Shown: piece after piece, positions 50,337 through 58,276 of the stretch | Position numbering within the stretch: the stretch's first letter is position 1 | Layout: each line of letters begins with the position of its first letter | Source: Kitasatospora cinereorecta | GTDB lineage: Bacteria > Actinomycetota > Actinomycetes > Streptomycetales > Streptomycetaceae | Direction of reading: 5' to 3' | Assembly: GCF_024172095.1 (NCBI RefSeq) | Contig: NZ_JAMZDX010000003.1 | Span: forward strand, 62,001 to 126,000 | Length of the DNA stretch: 64,000 nucleotides | Position numbers and translations under genes: made by a program | The notes under the pieces: generated by a model | Told to the model about the DNA's origin: nothing | Seen by the model: the letters and a program-made list of their open reading frames with translations, nothing else | The model's database searches: none

Positions 50337-51202
50337 GCGGGCACCTCCGCACGGGCGGGCCATGCCTCTTCCGGGCCCCGCCCGGCCCGTCCGGCGGCGG
50401 GCGGCGCGGCGGCGGCCGCCCCCGTGGCCACCGGCGGCAGCCAGCCGGTCAGCCGCCGGCCCGCCAGCTCCACCGCGCCGGAGGTGGCTCGGCCGAGCAG
50501 TCCGATGGTGGCCATCCCGACGAACACCCCGGGGTAGTCGAGCACCGTGTACGCCGACCACGTCCGGTAGCCCACGCCGAACTGGCCGGAGACCATCTCG
50601 GCGGAGATCACGCAGATCCAGGCCACGCCGATGCCCACCGACAGCCCGCCGACCACGCCCGGCAGGGCGCCGGGCAGCACCACGCTCCACAGCACCCGGG
50701 CCCGGCCGCCGCCCATCGTCCGCACCGCCTCCTCCCAGCGCGGCGGCACCGCGCGCACCGCGTGCCGGGTGGCGACCGCGATGGGGAAGAACGCGGCGGC
50801 GCAGGTGATGAACACGATGCCCTGCTCGTTCTCCGGGAAGAGCATGATCGCCACCGGGACCAGGGCGATCGCGGGGATCGGCCGGACCACCTCCAGCACC
50901 GGCCCGAGCAGGTCGGCGGCCGGGCGCGACCGGGCGGTCAGCACCCCGGCCGCCACGCCGAGCACGGCGGCCAGCAGGAAGCCGGTGCCGATCCGCCGCA
51001 GGCTCTCCGTGAGATCGATCCAGTACTGGTCGGTCCCCACCTGCCGGACGAAGGCCCGTCCGACCTCGGTGGCCGTCGGCAGGTGGTCGAAGCGCAGCCA
51101 CAGCCGCACCCTGCCCGCCGTCAGCAGCTGCCAGAGGCCGACCGTGGCGGCCAGTGAGCCGAACCGCAGCGCCCGCCGTCCGAGGTCCGTCCGCGCGCTC
51201 AC
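50333..51202 (-). CDS. ABC transporter permease (SsuC/TauC-type)
   Basis: A 289-residue permease with about six membrane spans and the EAA motif EEAVRTMGGGRARVLWSVVLPGALP that contacts the ATPase. VRPIPAIALVPVAIMLF is characteristic of the sulfonate/nitrate class. The C-terminus carries a Pro/Ala-rich extension ending ARAEVPA, longer than usual. GTG 51202 overlaps the binding-protein stop by four bases. Mid-operon position between binding protein and ATPase. Confidence 0.91.
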   Translation of the reverse strand: MSARTDLGRRALRFGSLAATVGLWQLLTAGRVRLWLRFDHLPTATEVGRAFVRQVGTDQYWIDLTESLRRIGTGFLLAAVLGVAAGVLTARSRPAADLLGPVLEVVRPIPAIALVPVAIMLFPENEQGIVFITCAAAFFPIAVATRHAVRAVPPRWEEAVRTMGGGRARVLWSVVLPGALPGVVGGLSVGIGVAWICVISAEMVSGQFGVGYRTWSAYTVLDYPGVFVGMATIGLLGRATSGAVELAGRRLTGWLPPVATGAAAAAPPAAGRAGRGPEEAWPARAEVPA

Positions 51203-52581
51203 GAGGCGGCCAGCGCTTCCTGGTACGACAGGCCGACGGCCCCCGGGTGGGCGGCGAGGTACGCCGTGGCGCCGTCCTCGGTGGTGAAGGGCAGCAGCGC
51301 CGTACCGTCCTTCACCCACCGGTCCCGGTCGGCGAACCAGCGGGTGCCGGTGGCCGCGTCCGGCACGTACGCGGCCCGGACCTTCTTCCCGCCGGCGGCC
51401 TTCACCGCGCGCAGCAGGCAGGTCGGGTCGGCGGCCGGACGGGTGGTGTCCTCGCCCTCGAACCAGATCTCGCCGGCCAGCCGCGGATCGTCCACCGGCC
51501 TGCCGCAGACCGCGTCGGTGCCGGTGATCCGGGCCGGCGGGACGTCCGGCAGCGCCGCCGCGGCCAGGTACGACGGGTCGACGAACCGGTCCAGGTCCAG
51601 CGCCTTGAGCACGCCGACCGACTTCAGGAAGGGCACGTCCTCGCGCAGCGCGGCCAGCAGCCGGGCGTCCAGCGGGGTGGCGAAGGTGGCGATGCCGTTC
51701 GGGCCGTTGTAGAGGAGCACCACCTCCGGCGCCAGACCGGTGGCCTCGGCGACCTTCCGGCTGGCGTCCAGCGGGTGCTCGTCCAGGTAGCGGGTGGCGT
51801 CCGACTGGGCGGTCAGGAACGCCCGGACGACCTCCGGGTGCTCGGTGCCGTACTTCTGCCGGATCACCACCCCGTGCAGGGTGGGCCGCCCCAGCGCCGC
51901 GCCGTCGTACAGCAGCCGGCCGTCGCCGGCGAAGACCACGGCGCCGGGCCAGGCGACGAACTGCGCCAGCGCGTCCACGCTGCCCGCCTTCAGCGCGGAG
52001 GCGCCCACGGCGGGCTGCTGGTTCTGCTTGTCGATGTCGCCGTCCTTCACCCCGACCCGGGCCAGCGCCTGGATCAGGGTGCCGTCGGCGGCCGAGCCGA
52101 CCGAGGTGGAGACCTTCCTCCCCTTCAGGTCGGCCAGCGTGTGCGCGGGCGAACTGTTGGGCACCACCACACCGTTGAGCGCGCCGAGCAGGTTGTAGCC
52201 GGTGATCGACACCAGCCGGGTGCCGGGCCCGCCGGCCTCCTGCGCGCGGGACCCGTTGATCAGCAGCGGGTAGTCGCCCATCGAGCCGATGTCGATCTTC
52301 TCGGCCAGCATCTGGGCGGTGATCGGGGCACCCGAGTCGTAGTCCTGCCAGGTGACCCGGTAGTGGCGGCCGTTCTGGCGCCCGAGTTCGGCGAGCCGCT
52401 GCTCCAGGTAGCCCTGGGCGCGGAGCAGCGTGCCGGCGGTGACGGTGTTGATGGTCTTCGACTGGTAGCCGACCACCACCTCGACGGTGTCGCCCGAGGC
52501 GTTCGCCGACGAGCAGGCGGTCGCGGCGGCCAGCACGGCGGCGGCGACCAGCGGTCCGATCGGACGGGCGGGGCGGAACAT
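51199..52581 (-). CDS. ABC transporter substrate-binding lipoprotein (SsuA-like)
   Basis: A 460-residue lipoprotein: signal peptide ending in the lipobox TAC (ATACSS, Cys near residue 23), then an NMT1/SsuA-type periplasmic-binding fold with VEVVVGYQSKTINTVTAG, KIDIGSMGDYPLLINGSRA and LKGRKVSTSVGSAADGTLIQ. It binds the transported compound outside the membrane; resemblance to aliphatic-sulfonate/nitrate/taurine binders is general, so the ligand is not fixed. At 460 residues it is longer than typical SsuA (about 320), with an extra C-terminal domain (about 370-460) containing two cysteines. ATG 52581 follows GAGGAGTCACCGG. Confidence 0.88.
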   Translation of the reverse strand: MFRPARPIGPLVAAAVLAAATACSSANASGDTVEVVVGYQSKTINTVTAGTLLRAQGYLEQRLAELGRQNGRHYRVTWQDYDSGAPITAQMLAEKIDIGSMGDYPLLINGSRAQEAGGPGTRLVSITGYNLLGALNGVVVPNSSPAHTLADLKGRKVSTSVGSAADGTLIQALARVGVKDGDIDKQNQQPAVGASALKAGSVDALAQFVAWPGAVVFAGDGRLLYDGAALGRPTLHGVVIRQKYGTEHPEVVRAFLTAQSDATRYLDEHPLDASRKVAEATGLAPEVVLLYNGPNGIATFATPLDARLLAALREDVPFLKSVGVLKALDLDRFVDPSYLAAAALPDVPPARITGTDAVCGRPVDDPRLAGEIWFEGEDTTRPAADPTCLLRAVKAAGGKKVRAAYVPDAATGTRWFADRDRWVKDGTALLPFTTEDGATAYLAAHPGAVGLSYQEALAAS

Positions 52582-52592
52582 CCGGTGACTCC

Positions 52593-52820
52593 TCAGCGCA
52601 GCAGGTAGGGCATGTTGACGGTGACCGCCCCGGTGGGGCAGCGGGCGGCGCACGGGCCGCAGTACCAGCACTCGTCCACGTGCATGTAGGCCTTGCCGCT
52701 GTCCGGGTCGATGGCCAGCGAGTCGAGCGGGCACATCTCCACGCAGAGCGTGCAGCCGTCGATGCAGAGCGAGGCGTCGATGGTCACGGGCACGTCGGAG
52801 CGGTGGTCGGCGAGCGCCAT
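52593..52820 (-). CDS. Two-[4Fe-4S] ferredoxin (AprB-like, short)
   Basis: A 75-residue ferredoxin with eight cysteines arranged CIDGCTLCVEMCP (Cys19, 23, 26, 30) and CWYCGPCAARCP (Cys51, 54, 57, 61), predicted to hold two [4Fe-4S] clusters. The first cluster has a C-x3-C start instead of C-x2-C. It resembles the N-terminal cluster domain of AprB and likely passes electrons to or from the AprA-like flavoprotein of the same operon. ATG 52820 is preceded by CTGAGGGAGCCACCCC. It is 12 bases after the GntR gene and 11 before the binding protein. Confidence 0.9.
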   Translation of the reverse strand: MALADHRSDVPVTIDASLCIDGCTLCVEMCPLDSLAIDPDSGKAYMHVDECWYCGPCAARCPTGAVTVNMPYLLR

Positions 52821-52832
52821 GGGGTGGCTCCC

Positions 52833-53585
52833 TCAGGGAAGGTCGCGCAGCAGCCGGCCCCGCATGGTGAGCCGGTCGCCGCGGAAACGGACGTACTCCA
52901 GGTCGACCGGGCGGCCGTCGGCGAGCCGGGTCAGGCGTTCCAGCATCAGCAGGGCCGCCCCGCGCGGGACTTCCAGCACGGTGGCGGAGTGCGGGTCGGC
53001 GTTGACCGCCTCCAGGCTGATGTCGGCGTGGCCGAGCGGCTGCCCGGCGGCCTCCTCGATCAGCCGGAAGACGTCCCGGTGGGCGAGTTCGGCGGGGTCC
53101 AGGGCGGCGCCGACGTCCGGGGCGAGATAGGTCAGGTCCAGCGAGAGCGGCAGCCCGTTCAGGCGGCGCAGCCGCTCCACGTAGAACACGTCCGAGCCGT
53201 CCGGCAGCCCGAACCGCCGCGCCACCGGCCCCGGCGCCCGGACCGGCCCGAACGCCCGGACCTCGTTGACCACCTCGCCGTGCTCGTGCAGCGTCTCCGC
53301 CAGGCCGGCCAGCCGGTCCAGCCCGTGCGGCACCTTCTCCGCCACCACCAGCGTCCCCGCCCCCGGCACCCGCCGCACCAGACCCTCGCCCCGCAGCAGA
53401 TCCAGCGCCTCCCGGACGGTGTTCCGGGACGCACCGAACTCCTCGGCCAGCCGGTCCTCGTGGGGCAGCGGCCCGGCCTTGTACACCTCGTCCAGCACCT
53501 GCCGGCGCAGCACGTCCGCGACCTGTCGGGCCCGGTCCGCGCGCAACCGCCTCGCGGCGGGCCGGGCGGCGTTCTCGCTGGTCAT
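52833..53585 (-). CDS. GntR-family regulator (HutC/UTRA type)
   Basis: A 250-residue repressor. The N-terminal winged helix reads LPHEDRLAEEFGASRNTVREALDLLRGEGLVRRVPGAGTLV; the C-terminal UTRA ligand domain includes DVFYVERLRRLNGLPLSLDLTYL and VLEVPRGAALLMLERLTRLADGRPVDLEY. Such proteins usually sense the pathway substrate. It heads the minus-strand six-gene operon, so it is probably autoregulated and controls the transporter-flavoprotein genes. ATG 53585 follows ACCGGAGCAGCAGCG. No operator was identified in the 286 bases before it. Confidence 0.9.
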   Translation of the reverse strand: MTSENAARPAARRLRADRARQVADVLRRQVLDEVYKAGPLPHEDRLAEEFGASRNTVREALDLLRGEGLVRRVPGAGTLVVAEKVPHGLDRLAGLAETLHEHGEVVNEVRAFGPVRAPGPVARRFGLPDGSDVFYVERLRRLNGLPLSLDLTYLAPDVGAALDPAELAHRDVFRLIEEAAGQPLGHADISLEAVNADPHSATVLEVPRGAALLMLERLTRLADGRPVDLEYVRFRGDRLTMRGRLLRDLP

Positions 53586-53871
53586 CGCTGCTGCTCCGGT
53601 CCTCGTCCGCTGCTTCGCCGAGAACCCTAGGGCCGTACCCGCGGCTTTTCCGTTGCCACCGCATTACGCCATCTGACGCACCGTCACCACCGCCCCCCAC
53701 CAGCCCGAACTCCTCCCCGTCACCCCGTCCTGCCACCTTCTGGTCCGGTCGGCCCCCGGGCGGGTACGGCGCGGCTCCCGGAGGCCCGGAGGGCATGTCA
53801 TTTGCGGTGGGCCGGCCCGGGCCGGGGGATGCTGAGGAGGTGGGCGGATCCCGTTGACGAGGAGCGGTGTG

Positions 53872-54255
53872 ATGATCGGCAAGCTGCAGTGCGTGGTGAT
53901 GGACTGCCACTACCCGGCAGGGCTGGCGCACTTCTACGCCAAGCTGCTGGGCGGCGAGGTGGACCGGCCGGATCCGCGGTGGTCGCTGGACGAGGAGTGG
54001 TCGACCGTCCATCTGCCGGACGGGATGGTGCTGGCGTTCCAGCGGGTGGAGGACTACCGGCCACCGATGTGGCCGGATCCGGCGCATCCGCAGCAGTTCC
54101 ACCTGGACATCGACGTCGAGGACCTGGACGCGGCCGAGGAGCGCGTGCTGGCGATGGGGGCGGAGCTGAAGGACCGGGAGCGCGGTTGGCGGGTGTACCT
54201 GGACCCGGCGGGGCACCCGTTCTGCCTGCTGGGCGCGGTTCGCTCAGTCGAGTGA
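53872..54255 (+). CDS. VOC-family protein
   Basis: A 127-residue vicinal-oxygen-chelate (glyoxalase-fold) protein with the paired beta-alpha-beta halves: start MIGKLQCVVMDCHYPAGLAHFYAKLLGG and second half QQFHLDIDVEDLDAAEERVLAMGAEL ending DPAGHPFCLLG. It could be a dioxygenase-like or resistance-type protein; metal ligands (His/Glu) are partly present. ATG 53872 is chosen with GAGGAG ten bases before; in-frame TTG 53854 and GTG 53869 exist. Its stop overlaps the convergent MOSC gene by 12 bases. Confidence 0.83.
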   Translation: MIGKLQCVVMDCHYPAGLAHFYAKLLGGEVDRPDPRWSLDEEWSTVHLPDGMVLAFQRVEDYRPPMWPDPAHPQQFHLDIDVEDLDAAEERVLAMGAELKDRERGWRVYLDPAGHPFCLLGAVRSVE

Positions 54256-54954
54256 CAGGGTGTCCCCGACCCGGAGGCGTCCGGGCCGGGCGACGGTGGC
54301 CAGCGCGTCGAGTCGGATGTCGTGCGCCTGGGCGAGGGCCTTGAGGATCTCGGGCGCGTACGGCAGGCCGGGCTGGGCCAGCCCGGTCATCGCGCAGCGT
54401 TCGCTGGAGCGGACGAAGGCGAGCCGCAGGCCGCCGGGCGCCCGGCCCTGCCGCCCGAACCAGTGGTCCTCGACGAACGCCGGGGTGCCGGGCGGGGTGC
54501 GGAGCAGCACGTTGGGCCGGAAGCGACGTTCGTCGACGACGGCGGTGGGGACGGCTGCGCGGACCCAGTCGAGGGTGGCGGTGGTGAGGACGCTGACCGG
54601 GAGCTGGTCGAAGTGGGAGACGGCGTCCTCGCGGGCCAGTTCGACGTCCTCGCGTTCGAGGTAGGCGCGCAGGAAGGTGTCGGGGTCGGCGACCGGGGTG
54701 CCGAGCGGGTCGATGAGTTCGGGGGCGTCGATCCGGGCGCCGAGGCGGGAGCCGAGCCGCAGCAGGCCGTCCATTCGGCGGAAGCGTCGGGTGTTCTTGC
54801 CGGAGCCGAGTCTCCCGGTGCTGTCTCGCACCGCGTACAGCCGGTCGCCGGCCAGCCCCCGTTCGTCCACCCCGACCGCGTCGAGCCGCTCGCCCCCGGT
54901 GGATTTCACGGGGTACCGCCAGAGCTGCTCCACCACCCCGATGATCTCAGCCAT
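54244..54954 (-). CDS. MOSC-domain protein
   Basis: A 236-residue MOSC (molybdenum cofactor sulfurase C-terminal) protein with the N-terminal beta barrel MAEIIGVVEQLWRYPVKSTGGERLD and the later conserved cysteine in SSERCAMTG, the site thought to carry a persulfide. It may hand sulfur or the molybdenum cofactor to an enzyme; the role here is unassigned. ATG 54954 begins directly at the first strand, as in the family. It ends by overlapping the VOC gene tail to tail, an unusual 12-base overlap. Confidence 0.87.
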   Translation of the reverse strand: MAEIIGVVEQLWRYPVKSTGGERLDAVGVDERGLAGDRLYAVRDSTGRLGSGKNTRRFRRMDGLLRLGSRLGARIDAPELIDPLGTPVADPDTFLRAYLEREDVELAREDAVSHFDQLPVSVLTTATLDWVRAAVPTAVVDERRFRPNVLLRTPPGTPAFVEDHWFGRQGRAPGGLRLAFVRSSERCAMTGLAQPGLPYAPEILKALAQAHDIRLDALATVARPGRLRVGDTLSLD

Positions 54955-55018
54955 GGCGGGAGCCTAGCGGCGCCGCCCGGGGATGGTCTAGACCTATCCG
55001 GGGGAGCGGCCGCAGCGG

Positions 55019-55759
55019 TCAGCCGATCCGGGCCACCGCCCGCACCGGCGCGCCGTCGGCCGCGGTCAGCCGCAGCGGGAAGAGCGAGACCTCGATCGGC
55101 AGTCCGGCCGACTGTGCCTGCAGCAGCGGGGTCAGGTCGGTCAGGTTCTCGGCGATCACCCCGCCGCCCTCCGGGCCGAGCAGGATCCGGTGCGCGGCCA
55201 GCACCGCCTCCTCGGGCGCCGGGTCGTGCTCGTCCGCGAGTTCCGCGAGCAGCGCCGCCACCTCCGGATCGGCGGGTGCGGGGTCGGCGGTCGGGTCGAC
55301 CGACAGCGCGTCCACGCCCACCGTGCGCACGCCGGTCGCCACGATCGCCTCGGCCGCCGCCGCGCTCAGGTACGGGTGGGCCAGGTAGCGGTCGGTGCCC
55401 CAGTGCCGGGGCCACCCGGTGGCCAGCAGCAGCACCGTGCCCGGCCCGCAGAGCCGCAGCGCGGGCGCCAGCTGTTCGGCGGTCACCTCGGTGCGGGTGG
55501 TCAGGCCGCGCAGGTCGGCGACCACGGCGGGGCCGGTGAACAGCTCCAGCGGCAGCCCGTCCAGGGTCGGCCAGGTGACGTCCAGGTGGTACGGGGCGTC
55601 CACGTGGGTGCCGGACTGCGAACCCAGGTGCAGGCTCAGCACGTTCACCCCGGCGCTCTCGGCGGTGAGCGCGGGCCGGAGCTCCACCTCCGGGTCCCCG
55701 GGGTACACCGGCATCCCGGTGGTGACCGGGTGGGTCAGGTCGATCAGGGTCGCTGCCAT
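55019..55759 (-). CDS. Cyclase-family (kynurenine formamidase-like) protein
   Basis: A 246-residue metal-dependent hydrolase of the cyclase/KynB-like family. The family signature SQSGTHVDAPYHL near residue 60 supplies metal ligands; start MAATLIDLTHPVTTGMPVYPGDPEVEL matches the usual 'DLThxixxxmpxyPGDP' opening. It could hydrolyse N-formylkynurenine or a similar amide, but tryptophan genes are not nearby. ATG 55759 is preferred; ATG 55768 would add three residues. It is divergent from the UbiX gene by 59 bases. Confidence 0.86.
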   Translation of the reverse strand: MAATLIDLTHPVTTGMPVYPGDPEVELRPALTAESAGVNVLSLHLGSQSGTHVDAPYHLDVTWPTLDGLPLELFTGPAVVADLRGLTTRTEVTAEQLAPALRLCGPGTVLLLATGWPRHWGTDRYLAHPYLSAAAAEAIVATGVRTVGVDALSVDPTADPAPADPEVAALLAELADEHDPAPEEAVLAAHRILLGPEGGGVIAENLTDLTPLLQAQSAGLPIEVSLFPLRLTAADGAPVRAVARIG

Positions 55760-55818
55760 GGCAACCATCCTGCACCGGCCCGACCGCCGCGGGTCGGTCG
55801 CTTGCGTAAGGTCGTGCC

Positions 55819-56454
55819 ATGAGCGAACAGCGCAAGCCGTGGGTGGTCGGGGTCTCGGGCGCGTCGGGAACGCCGTACGCCGCCTCGGTGATCCGCGGCC
55901 TGCTGGCGGCGGGCGAGGACGTCGACCTGATCGTCAGCCGGGCGGCGCGGCTCACCATCCTGGACGAGACCGGGATCTCCTTCCGCGACGCGCACTGGCG
56001 GGCCGACCTGGCCGCCTGGCTCGGCACCGACGAGCTGGACCGGGTCCGCTACTGGCCGGCCGGCGACTTCGCGGCCGGACCGTCCTCCGGCTCGTACCCG
56101 GCGAAGGGGATGCTGGTCGTCCCGGCCACCACCGGCGCGGTGGCGGGCATCGCGCTCGGGCTGTCCAAGGACCTGCTGCAGCGGGTCGCCTCGGTCACCC
56201 TCAAGGAGCGCCGGCCGCTGGTCCTGTGCGTCCGCGAGACGCCGCTCAATGGGGTGACGCTCCGGCACCTGGTCAGCCTGGACGAGCAGGGCGCGGTCGT
56301 GCTGCCCGCCTCGCCGGGCTTCTACGCGGGCGGCTCGACCGTCCGCGAACTGGTGGACTTCGTGGCCGGCCGGGTGCTGGACGCGGTCGCCGTCCCGCAC
56401 GTCCTGTACCGCCGCTGGGAGGGTGAACTCGGCGCCGCGGCCAAGGGCGCGTGA
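55819..56454 (+). CDS. mqnM: UbiX-like prenyl-FMN synthase, menaquinone pathway
   Basis: A 211-residue flavin prenyltransferase of the UbiX family, which attaches dimethylallyl to FMN to make the prenyl-FMN cofactor for the UbiD-like enzyme at 44432. Seen: VGVSGASGTPYAASVIRGLLAAGEDVDLIVSRAAR, then VPATTGAVAGIALGLSKDLLQRVASVTLKERRPLVLCVRE and HLVSLDEQGAVVLPASPGFYA. ATG 55819 lies after GCGTAAGGTCGTGCC. It is followed by an Lrp-type regulator. In this window it is separated from mqnLP by about 9 kb of unrelated genes. Confidence 0.92.
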   Translation: MSEQRKPWVVGVSGASGTPYAASVIRGLLAAGEDVDLIVSRAARLTILDETGISFRDAHWRADLAAWLGTDELDRVRYWPAGDFAAGPSSGSYPAKGMLVVPATTGAVAGIALGLSKDLLQRVASVTLKERRPLVLCVRETPLNGVTLRHLVSLDEQGAVVLPASPGFYAGGSTVRELVDFVAGRVLDAVAVPHVLYRRWEGELGAAAKGA

Positions 56455-56573
56455 GAGCGCCGCCGCGGGGAGAGTATGTTCTCTGTGATATCCGGGTCGA
56501 TCAGCGCGCAGCGCCTTGGATTTCGGATAGTGATCAGTGGGTCTGGAGAGGTTCGGAAGGACGCGGCACACAT

Positions 56574-57035
56574 ATGGACTCTGTGGACAGGCAGCTCATC
56601 CAGGCGCTCCGGGAGAACGGCCGCGCGTCGTACGCCGAGCTCGGCCGACTCGTCGGCCTCTCCGGCCCGAGCGTCACCGACCGGATCAACCGCCTGGAGC
56701 AGGCGGGCGTGATCACGGGGTACCGCGCCACCGTCAACCCGGCGTCGCTGGGCTACGGGGTGACCGCCCTGATCGGTCTTCAGCTCACCGACGCCGCCGA
56801 CCACGACGACGTCTCGCACCGCATCAGGGACCTCCCCGAGGTCGAGGACTGCTGGTTCATCGCCGGCGAGGACTCGTACATGCTCAAGGTGCGGGTGCCG
56901 GACGTCGAGGGCCTGGAATCCGTCGTCAAGCGGCTCTCCGGCACCAAGGGTGTCGCGCGTACCCGTACCACCGTCGTACTCTCCACGAAGTGGGAGAGCC
57001 GTGTGAGTGAACTGCCGTTGAACGTGGGGGAGTGA
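56574..57035 (+). CDS. Lrp/AsnC-family regulator
   Basis: A 153-residue feast/famine regulator. The N-terminal HTH is VDRQLIQALRENGRASYAELGRLVGLSGPSVTDRINRLEQAGVI; the C-terminal RAM ligand domain has GYRATVNPASLGYGVTALIGLQL and DSYMLKVRVPDVEGLESVV. ATG 56574 follows TTCGGAAGGACGCGG. It lies 120 bases after mqnM and 7 bases before the threonine dehydratase gene, so it probably controls that gene and itself in response to an amino acid. Confidence 0.93.
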   Translation: MDSVDRQLIQALRENGRASYAELGRLVGLSGPSVTDRINRLEQAGVITGYRATVNPASLGYGVTALIGLQLTDAADHDDVSHRIRDLPEVEDCWFIAGEDSYMLKVRVPDVEGLESVVKRLSGTKGVARTRTTVVLSTKWESRVSELPLNVGE

Positions 57036-57042
57036 CGAAGCG

Positions 57043-58002
57043 ATGACCCTGGTCGGCCTGGAGGAGCTGCGCGCCGCGCAGCAGCGGATCGCCGGCGTGG
57101 CGGTACGGACACCGCTGCTGCCCTGCCCGTGGGCGGCGGACGGCACCCGCAGGCTCTGGCTGAAGCCGGAGAACCTGCAGCCGACCGGCGCGTTCAAGAT
57201 CCGCGGCGCGTACAACCGGCTCTCCGCCCTCACCGAGGCCGAGCGGGCCCGCGGCGTGGTCGCCCAGTCCAGCGGCAACCACGCCCAGGCGGTCGCGTAC
57301 GCCGCCCGGGAGCTCGGCATCAAGGCGATCATCGTCATGCCGGACACCTCGCCCACGGTCAAGATCGAGAACACCCGCGCCTTCGGGGCCGAGGTCGTCG
57401 TGGTCTCCCCCGAGGAGCGGGACACCCTGCCCGCCGAGCTGGCCGAGAAGCACGGCTACATCTGGGTGCCGCCGTACGACGACCCGTTCATCATCGCCGG
57501 CCAGGGCACCGTCGGCCTGGAGATCGCCGAGGACGCCCCCGACGAGCTGGACACCGTGCTCGTCCCGGTCTCCGGCGGCGGCCTGATCTCCGGCACCGCC
57601 GCCGCCCTCAAGCTGGCCTGCCCGGGCGTCCGGGTGGTCGGCGTCGAGCCCGAACTCGCCGCCGACGCCCAGGCCAGCCTGCGCACCGGCACCCACACCG
57701 CCTGGCCCGTCGCCGACACCTACCGCACCATCGCGGACGGGCTGCGCACGCCCTCGGTCGGCGTCCTGCCCTTCGCCCACCTCCAGGCGTACGTCGACGA
57801 CATCGTCACCGTCACCGAGCCGGAGATCCGAGACACCGTCGCCCTCCTCGCCCGCCGCGGCCGGCTGGTCGCCGAACCCTCCGGCGCGGTCGCCCCGGCC
57901 GCCTACTTCCACCGCGCCGACGAGATCGGCGGCCGCGTCATCGCCGCCGTCGTCAGCGGCGGCAACATCGAACCCACCCTTCTCGCCGAACTGGTCAGCT
58001 GA
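57043..58002 (+). CDS. Threonine/serine dehydratase (catabolic or biosynthetic-like)
   Basis: A 319-residue PLP-dependent fold-type II dehydratase. The Schiff-base lysine is in PTGAFKIRGAYNRL, SSGNHAQAVAYAA follows, and the PLP phosphate loop is SGGGLISGTAAAL. It converts threonine to 2-oxobutyrate, or serine to pyruvate. It lacks the C-terminal regulatory ACT domain of long IlvA, so it is the short catabolic type. ATG 57043 lies 7 bases after the Lrp-type gene; GGGGGAGTGACGAAGCG precedes it. Confidence 0.92.
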   Translation: MTLVGLEELRAAQQRIAGVAVRTPLLPCPWAADGTRRLWLKPENLQPTGAFKIRGAYNRLSALTEAERARGVVAQSSGNHAQAVAYAARELGIKAIIVMPDTSPTVKIENTRAFGAEVVVVSPEERDTLPAELAEKHGYIWVPPYDDPFIIAGQGTVGLEIAEDAPDELDTVLVPVSGGGLISGTAAALKLACPGVRVVGVEPELAADAQASLRTGTHTAWPVADTYRTIADGLRTPSVGVLPFAHLQAYVDDIVTVTEPEIRDTVALLARRGRLVAEPSGAVAPAAYFHRADEIGGRVIAAVVSGGNIEPTLLAELVS

Positions 58003-58051
58003 TCCGGCGAACCCAGGGGCGCGGGCGAACCGGGCTGATCGGGCGAGCCAA

Positions 58052-58177
58052 CAGGGGCGCGAGGAACTGCGCGACCAACCACCCACCTGCGTTCGGATCG
58101 CGGCAGGGTGCAACCGACCGCCCAGGACGCGTCTGCGGCGCCGCACCTTCCGCTTCGCGCAGTTCCCCGCGCCCCTG
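58052..58177. repeat. Interspersed inverted repeat, copy 4
   Basis: Left arm CAGGGGCGCGAGGAACTGCG (58052-58071) and right arm CGCAGTTCCCCGCGCCCCTG (58158-58177). A partial third arm (CCAGGGGCGCGGGCGAACC) begins near 58011. It lies between the dehydratase and mqnE. Confidence 0.75.
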
Positions 58178-58276
58178 GTGGTTCACCCGACCGCGCCCCT
58201 GTCGGCTCGCCCTGGTACCCAAGGCGTAGGCTCGTTCCCGGCATAGTTCGGCAGGTACGAGGAGGCGGAGCGCCGC

